Assembly (NCBI GenBank): GCA_003245395.1
Contig: QKDF01000054.1
Coordinates: forward strand, 1 to 10,594
DNA from: Clostridia bacterium
Lineage (GTDB): Bacteria; Bacillota; Clostridia; Oscillospirales; Oscillospiraceae
Direction: 5' to 3'
DNA: 10,594 nucleotides
Below, piece by piece: positions 6,846-10,594 of this stretch. The notes beneath the pieces are model-generated. The model was given only the letters and a program-made list of their open reading frames with translations. It ran no database searches and was not told where the DNA came from. Position numbers and translations under genes: made by a program. How positions within the stretch are numbered: position 1 is the first letter of the stretch; every line of letters starts with the position of its first letter.

Positions 6846-6875
6846 CCCGGCCTGCCGCCGGGTGCTTTTCTTTTT
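6846..6875 (+). terminator. Weak plus-strand terminator-like hairpin upstream of mraY
   Basis: CCCGGC (6846-6851) and GCCGGG (6857-6862) form a 6-bp stem with a 5-nt loop, followed on the plus strand by TGC and then CTTTTCTTTTT-like pyrimidines. The tract is interrupted and offset, so termination of antisense transcripts is only possible. On the mRNA strand it is a hairpin just before the mraY ribosome binding site. Confidence 0.25.
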
Positions 6876-6882
6876 GTGCAGC

Positions 6883-6922
6883 GCGGACGCGCCGCGTCCC
6901 GGACTTCAGTGGCCGCGTCCGC
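6883..6922. repeat. Nested inverted repeats in the murE-mraY gap
   Basis: GCGGACGCG (6883-6891) pairs perfectly with CGCGTCCGC (6914-6922) around a 22-nt loop. A second copy of the right arm, CGCGTCC (6893-6899), gives a competing tight hairpin with GGACGCG (6885-6891). Two mutually exclusive folds are thus possible in the spacer transcript. No U-tract follows on the murE-mraY strand (an A-rich stretch does), so simple termination is unlikely. The element ends about 55 nt before the mraY start codon. Confidence 0.5.
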
Positions 6923-6931
6923 AGGCATGGG

Positions 6932-8377
6932 TCATCTCCCCGCCAGATAGTCTGCCACGACCTCCCGTTCGTCCAGGTGGTGCTTGATATGGTTGATCTC
7001 CTGATACGTCTCGTGCCCCTTGCCGCACAGAACGATCACATCCCCCGGCAGGGCATTGTCCATGGCGTAGCGGATGGCTTCCACCCGGTTTTCCATAACC
7101 ACATAAGGCTTCTCTGTTCCCTCCAGGCCGGGCAGGATGTCGTCGATGATGGCGGCAGGCTTTTCCGTCCGGGGGTTGTCGGAGGTGACAATGAGGAAAT
7201 CCGCGATATCTGCGGCGATTTTTCCCATCTTGGGCCGCTTTGTCTTATCCCGGTCGCCGCCGCAGCCGAATACAGCCACCGTGCGGCCCTTGGCAAAGCC
7301 CTTGACGGAGGTGAGCACATTTTCAAGTCCGTCCGGACTGTGGGCATAGTCGATCAGAACCGTGTACTTTTTCCCCGGAGTGGGAACCACCTCTACCCGG
7401 CCCTTCACATGAGGCACCTTGGCCAGGGCATCGGCGCTTTTTTCCAGAGGGATGCCCAGCATCAGGGCACCCGCCAGAACATCCAGCGTATTATATACCA
7501 TAAATCCGCCGGGAATGCCAACTTTTATTTTTGCGCGCTCCGTTTTCGTTGCAGCGGTAAAGGCGATGTGGTCGGCGTCAAGCTCAATATCCTCCGCCCG
7601 GAGGTCGGCATCGGCGTGGACGGCATAGGAAAATTTCTCACAGGTGGCGTCCTTCATCAGCCGTCCTGCCCAGGGATCGTCGGCGTTATAGACGCCCTTT
7701 TCGCACTGGCGGAACAAAATCGCCTTGGCATCGCAGTAATTCTCCATGGTTTCATGGAAGTCCAGGTGATCCTGCGTCAGATTCGTGAAGATGCCTACCT
7801 GATAGCGTACGCCGTAAACCCGATTGAGGTACAGCGCGTGTGAAGAAGTCTCCATCACCACATGGGTGCAGCCCGCGTCCCGCATCTGGGCAAACAGCTT
7901 TTGCACCTCGAAGGACTCCGGCGTGGTGCGCTCGGTGGGCAGAGCCTCCTGACCAATCATATTCTGGTTGGTTCCGATCAGGCCCACCTTTGCCCCCGCC
8001 TCCTGCTCCAGCACAGCCTTGAGCAGGTACGTGGTGGAGGTCTTGCCGTTGGTGCCGGTCACGGCCACCATGGTCATCGCCTCCGCCGGGCGGCCAAACC
8101 AGTTGGCTCCCACCAGAGCCAGGGCTTTCCGGGAATCTCCGGTCAGTACATAGGGAACCTCCGTCTCCGGCGGCCGCTCGCACAAAATGCACACTGCGCC
8201 GGCGGCAGCGGCTTTTTCGATAAAGGCATGGCCGTCCACGGCAAAGCCCGTCTTGGCCACAAACAGGTCACCGGGACGGGTGTCCCGGGAGTCATAGCTC
8301 ACGCCTGTAATCTCCGTTTCCGGGTCTACGTGCAGTTCCGTGACGTCCACCCGGTCAAGCAGTTCTCTGAGTTTCAT
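6932..8377 (-). CDS. murE: UDP-MurNAc-dipeptide ligase MurE (meso-DAP type)
   Basis: MurE is a cytoplasmic ATP-dependent amide ligase that adds the third stem-peptide residue to UDP-MurNAc-L-Ala-D-Glu. The protein is 481 aa, normal for the family. It has an N-terminal substrate domain (about 1-100), a central ATPase domain with P-loop TGTNGKTST at 107-115, and a C-terminal domain. Other marks are ETSSHAL at 176-182, K218 in DAKAILF (the carbamylated lysine), DYAHSPDG at 343-350, GCGGDRDKTKRPKMG at 371-385 and GKGHE at 452-456. DNPR at 400-403 is the signature of enzymes using meso-diaminopimelate; lysine-adding enzymes usually have a different fourth residue. I chose ATG 8375-8377 because GAGG (8386-8389) is 8 nt upstream and the family begins here. 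An in-frame ATG at 8485 would add 36 unrelated residues encoded by the intergenic spacer. The gene follows the PBP gene after 114 bp. Confidence 0.97.
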   Translation of the reverse strand: MKLRELLDRVDVTELHVDPETEITGVSYDSRDTRPGDLFVAKTGFAVDGHAFIEKAAAAGAVCILCERPPETEVPYVLTGDSRKALALVGANWFGRPAEAMTMVAVTGTNGKTSTTYLLKAVLEQEAGAKVGLIGTNQNMIGQEALPTERTTPESFEVQKLFAQMRDAGCTHVVMETSSHALYLNRVYGVRYQVGIFTNLTQDHLDFHETMENYCDAKAILFRQCEKGVYNADDPWAGRLMKDATCEKFSYAVHADADLRAEDIELDADHIAFTAATKTERAKIKVGIPGGFMVYNTLDVLAGALMLGIPLEKSADALAKVPHVKGRVEVVPTPGKKYTVLIDYAHSPDGLENVLTSVKGFAKGRTVAVFGCGGDRDKTKRPKMGKIAADIADFLIVTSDNPRTEKPAAIIDDILPGLEGTEKPYVVMENRVEAIRYAMDNALPGDVIVLCGKGHETYQEINHIKHHLDEREVVADYLAGR

Positions 8378-8385
8378 CTCAAGCG

Positions 8386-8390
8386 CCTCT
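8386..8390 (-). promoter_or_regulatory. murE ribosome binding site
   Basis: AGAGG on the minus strand, 8 nt before ATG 8375-8377, decides the murE start. It argues against the upstream in-frame ATG at 8485. Confidence 0.6.
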
Positions 8391-8401
8391 TTCCTGTGAT
8401 T

Positions 8402-8425
8402 TTGCGGCAATTTTTTCCGCCGCAA
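8402..8425 (-). other. Hairpin in the murE leader
   Basis: TTGCGGC (8402-8408) and GCCGCAA (8419-8425) form a perfect 7-bp stem with a 10-nt A-rich loop on the mRNA. It stands 12 nt before the murE ribosome binding site and just downstream of a TATACT box (8430-8435). A-rich sequence, not U, follows it in the mRNA, so it is not a standard terminator. The rest of the 114-bp PBP-murE gap is AT-rich compared with the genes and holds no other clear element. Confidence 0.4.
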
Positions 8426-8491
8426 TCTCAGTATACCCATTCGATTTTGCAAAGCATACGAAAGATGGTGCTCAAAACCATGCAAAAAGTG

Positions 8492-10594
8492 TCAGTCCCG
8501 CACAGAACTGTCGCCCAGCTGAACCGTGATCACCGTACCGGCGGCCACCTGGGTCTCCGCCGAGGTGGATTGGGATAGGACAAAGACGTTACCGGAGCTG
8601 GCCGAAGTGGCGCCGGTGACCTTCATAATCAGCCCCGCGTTGGTCAGGGCGGCATTGGCTTCCGAAGCGGTCTTGCCCACCACATTGGGCACGGTGCACA
8701 GGTCGGTGGGCTTTTCCGCGCCCAGATAGAGGATGATCGTGGCATTGTTGGGCACGATGGCGCCGCCCACAGGGGTCTGGTCGGTCACCGTGGCGCCGTC
8801 GCCCACGGTGCGGCAGGAGAAGCCCGCGTCGGTGAGCGTCTTCTTGGCATCCGCAGCCGTCTCGTCGATTACGTTGGGCACGGTGACATCCGCGCCCACC
8901 ATCTCCTCGGCGGTGTAGTCCGGCTCAATGCCCAGGTAGGGCAGGATCTCGCTCATGACAGAGCTGGCAGTGGGCGCCACCATATTGCCGCCGGAAACAT
9001 AGACACCGGTGTTGCGGCTGGGGGAGTCCATCGTGATCAGCATAATGACCTGCGGGTCATCGGCGGGAGCGAAGCACATGAAAGAGACCACGACGTCCTT
9101 GTTGGGATCGCCGGTCTTATCCGCGGTGCCGGTCTTGCCGCCGATGCGGTAGCCGGCCACCTGGCCGTTTTTGCCGGTGCCGGAGGCGACCACGTATTCC
9201 AGGCACTCCCGGACCTTCTCCGAGGTGTCCTCGCTGACGACCTGACGGATGGGGGTGGAGTCGTGTTGGCTGATCACATTGCCCTGGTCATCGAGCACCT
9301 GATCCACCAGATAGGGTGTGAGCAAATAGCCGCCGTTGATGGTGGCCGCCTGGGCCCGGATGACCTGAATGGGGGTGACGGTGAACGTCTGTCCGAAGGC
9401 GTAGGAGGCCAGGGACACCACGTTGGAATTGAAGCTCTTTTCGTCGGCGAAGATACCGGTGGTCTCGCCCAGCTCATCGATGCCGGTGGGCGCCATCAGG
9501 CCGAAGGATTTGAGGTATTTGTAATAGGTCTCCGTACCGACGCGCAGGCCCATGGTGATAAACGCCGGGTTACAGGAGTTTCCGGTGGCCACCATCAGCG
9601 TCTCGGTTCCGTGGCCGGTGCGGCGGGAGCAGTAGATGGGCTTTCCCCAGCCGGGCACCATGATGGATCCGGTGCAGACAAAGGTGGAGTTCATATTCAC
9701 CACGCCCTCTTCCAGAGCGGTGGCCAGGGTGACGGGTTTGAACGTGGAACCGGGCTCGTATGTATCGTTGATGCACTTGTTGCGCCACTGCTTGAACTGT
9801 GCCGCGGACAGCGCCTGCGTGTATGCGTCGCTGCTTGTGTCCATGCCGTCCAGCGTGGCGGCCAGTTTGGTATCATAAATACTTCTGGGGTTGTTCAGGT
9901 CATACGTGGGGTAGGACGCCATGGCCAGGATGCCGCCGGTCTTGGGGTTCATCACGATGCCGGTGGCGCCGTTTTTCGCGTCGAATTTATCCACCATGGC
10001 CTCGATGCCCTTTTCCAGGTAGTACTGTACGTTGGTATCCAGGGTCAGCACCAGGCTGTCGCCGTTTTTCGCATCGTAATACTGCTCATACTGATAGAGC
10101 ATATCCAGTCCGCCGTTGGTCTTGGCCGTCACGGTCAGGCCGGAGGTGCCCTGCAGCACGTCGTCGTACTTGGCCTCCAGGCCGTAGAGTCCCGTGTTGT
10201 CCGTGCCCACGAAGCCGATCACCTGCGCCGCCAGGGTACTGTACGGGTAATACCGCTTGGAGTCGGCGGAAAGGTAAATGCCGCGCAGGGTCTTCTGCTG
10301 ATCCTCGGGTACCTCGTTGCCCTGATCGTCGATCTGTCCGTTGATGAAGCGGCGCACATCGTCCGCCACACTCTGATCTACCCGCAGCTTGATGACCTCA
10401 TACTGGGAAGAAGTCTTCTCCATCTTTTTCAGGATGGCCGCCTCATCCAGATCCAGAATCCGGGCCAGGCCCCGGGCGATAAATTCCTTGTCCTGGGTAT
10501 CCTTGTGGTCGGCGATCTCCAGCGGGGAAACGAACACCGTCTCCGCCGTGGCGGAAATGGCCAGCACATTTCCGTTTTTATCGTAGATTGTCCC
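8492..10594 (-). CDS. spoVD: Class B penicillin-binding protein with two PASTA domains, SpoVD type (5' end cut by window edge)
   Basis: This is a monofunctional DD-transpeptidase that crosslinks septal or spore-cortex peptidoglycan with a SEDS partner. The frame is open to the window edge; 700 residues are visible, starting at GTIYDKNGN, the start of the PBP dimerisation domain. The cytoplasmic tail and membrane anchor lie outside. In visible numbering, the transpeptidase has S283 in STFK (codon 9746-9748), S340-C341-N342 as the SxN motif, and KTG at 487-489. Two PASTA domains follow at about 569-625 (ADVTVPNVIDETAAD onward) and 633-694 (CTVPNVVGKTASEAN onward). Cysteines C322 and C341 are 19 residues apart, like the redox pair of B. 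subtilis SpoVD. That favours SpoVD over the vegetative PbpB, although two PASTA domains resemble PbpB. In a cluster with only one class B PBP visible, it may serve vegetative division. A GTG at 10565-10567 is internal, not a start. Confidence 0.93.
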   Translation of the reverse strand, partial: GTIYDKNGNVLAISATAETVFVSPLEIADHKDTQDKEFIARGLARILDLDEAAILKKMEKTSSQYEVIKLRVDQSVADDVRRFINGQIDDQGNEVPEDQQKTLRGIYLSADSKRYYPYSTLAAQVIGFVGTDNTGLYGLEAKYDDVLQGTSGLTVTAKTNGGLDMLYQYEQYYDAKNGDSLVLTLDTNVQYYLEKGIEAMVDKFDAKNGATGIVMNPKTGGILAMASYPTYDLNNPRSIYDTKLAATLDGMDTSSDAYTQALSAAQFKQWRNKCINDTYEPGSTFKPVTLATALEEGVVNMNSTFVCTGSIMVPGWGKPIYCSRRTGHGTETLMVATGNSCNPAFITMGLRVGTETYYKYLKSFGLMAPTGIDELGETTGIFADEKSFNSNVVSLASYAFGQTFTVTPIQVIRAQAATINGGYLLTPYLVDQVLDDQGNVISQHDSTPIRQVVSEDTSEKVRECLEYVVASGTGKNGQVAGYRIGGKTGTADKTGDPNKDVVVSFMCFAPADDPQVIMLITMDSPSRNTGVYVSGGNMVAPTASSVMSEILPYLGIEPDYTAEEMVGADVTVPNVIDETAADAKKTLTDAGFSCRTVGDGATVTDQTPVGGAIVPNNATIILYLGAEKPTDLCTVPNVVGKTASEANAALTNAGLIMKVTGATSASSGNVFVLSQSTSAETQVAAGTVITVQLGDSSVRD

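Noticed and set aside
6829..6931. A small gene or murF remnant in the murE-mraY gap
   Set aside because: The 103 bp are mostly inverted repeats and purine-rich leader; no frame resembles MurF.
6590..7843. Plus-strand open frame of 417 aa across mraY and murE
   Set aside because: It is antisense to parts of two intact genes and their spacer, and shows no recognisable motif.
6932..8485. Longer murE start at 8485 giving 517 aa
   Set aside because: The extra 36 residues come from the AT-rich spacer, do not look like MurE, and the SD fits ATG 8375-8377.
8492..10567. GTG at 10565-10567 as start of the PBP
   Set aside because: The frame continues upstream to the edge and encodes the conserved start of the dimerisation domain (GTIYDKNGN), so this GTG is an internal valine.
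1..10594. CRISPR array, tRNA, insertion sequence or phage genes
   Set aside because: I saw no regularly spaced repeats, cloverleaf, transposase or phage motif; nearly all sequence is accounted for by eight cell wall and division genes.

Overview
The window is a conserved division and cell wall (dcw) cluster, with all eight genes on the minus strand. Transcription order, from high to low coordinates, is: class B penicillin-binding protein of SpoVD type (5' end outside the window), murE, mraY, ftsW/spoVE, murG, murA, ftsQ/divIB, ftsZ (3' end outside the window). Every gene is a recognisable family member with its catalytic motifs intact.

The likely source is a G+C-rich, spore-forming-lineage Firmicute of class Clostridia, perhaps near the gut Oscillospiraceae. 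This is inferred from four things: a SpoVD-type PBP with two PASTA domains, a MurE with the DNPR signature of meso-diaminopimelate-adding enzymes, strong AGGAGG-type ribosome binding sites, and murA between murG and ftsQ. No 16S or other marker is present, so the taxon is a guess.

Layout: 8492-10594 PBP; 8378-8491 spacer with a hairpin; 6932-8377 murE; 6829-6931 spacer holding nested inverted repeats, where murF often lies; 5845-6828 mraY; 4573-5814 ftsW (murD, often found between mraY and ftsW, is absent); 4521-4572 spacer with a perfect 9-bp hairpin; 3369-4520 murG; 2039-3304 murA; 1267-2025 ftsQ; 1143-1266 spacer with a strong sigma-A-like promoter, an inverted repeat over it, and a leader hairpin; 1-1142 ftsZ. 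No stretch longer than 124 bp lacks a gene. I see no tRNA, rRNA, mobile element or CRISPR array.

Together the genes cover early, membrane and late steps of septal peptidoglycan synthesis. MurA makes the first committed precursor. MurE adds the third stem-peptide residue. MraY and MurG make lipid I and lipid II. FtsW polymerises lipid II and the PBP crosslinks it. FtsQ/DivIB scaffolds the divisome and FtsZ forms the ring. Ligases MurC, MurD and MurF, plus MurB and FtsA, must be encoded elsewhere or replaced.

I found no wholly new system. The best leads are the ftsZ promoter with its inverted repeat, the unusual FtsZ C-terminal tail in a cluster lacking adjacent ftsA, the SpoVD-like cysteine pair in the PBP, and the conflict over the murG start codon.
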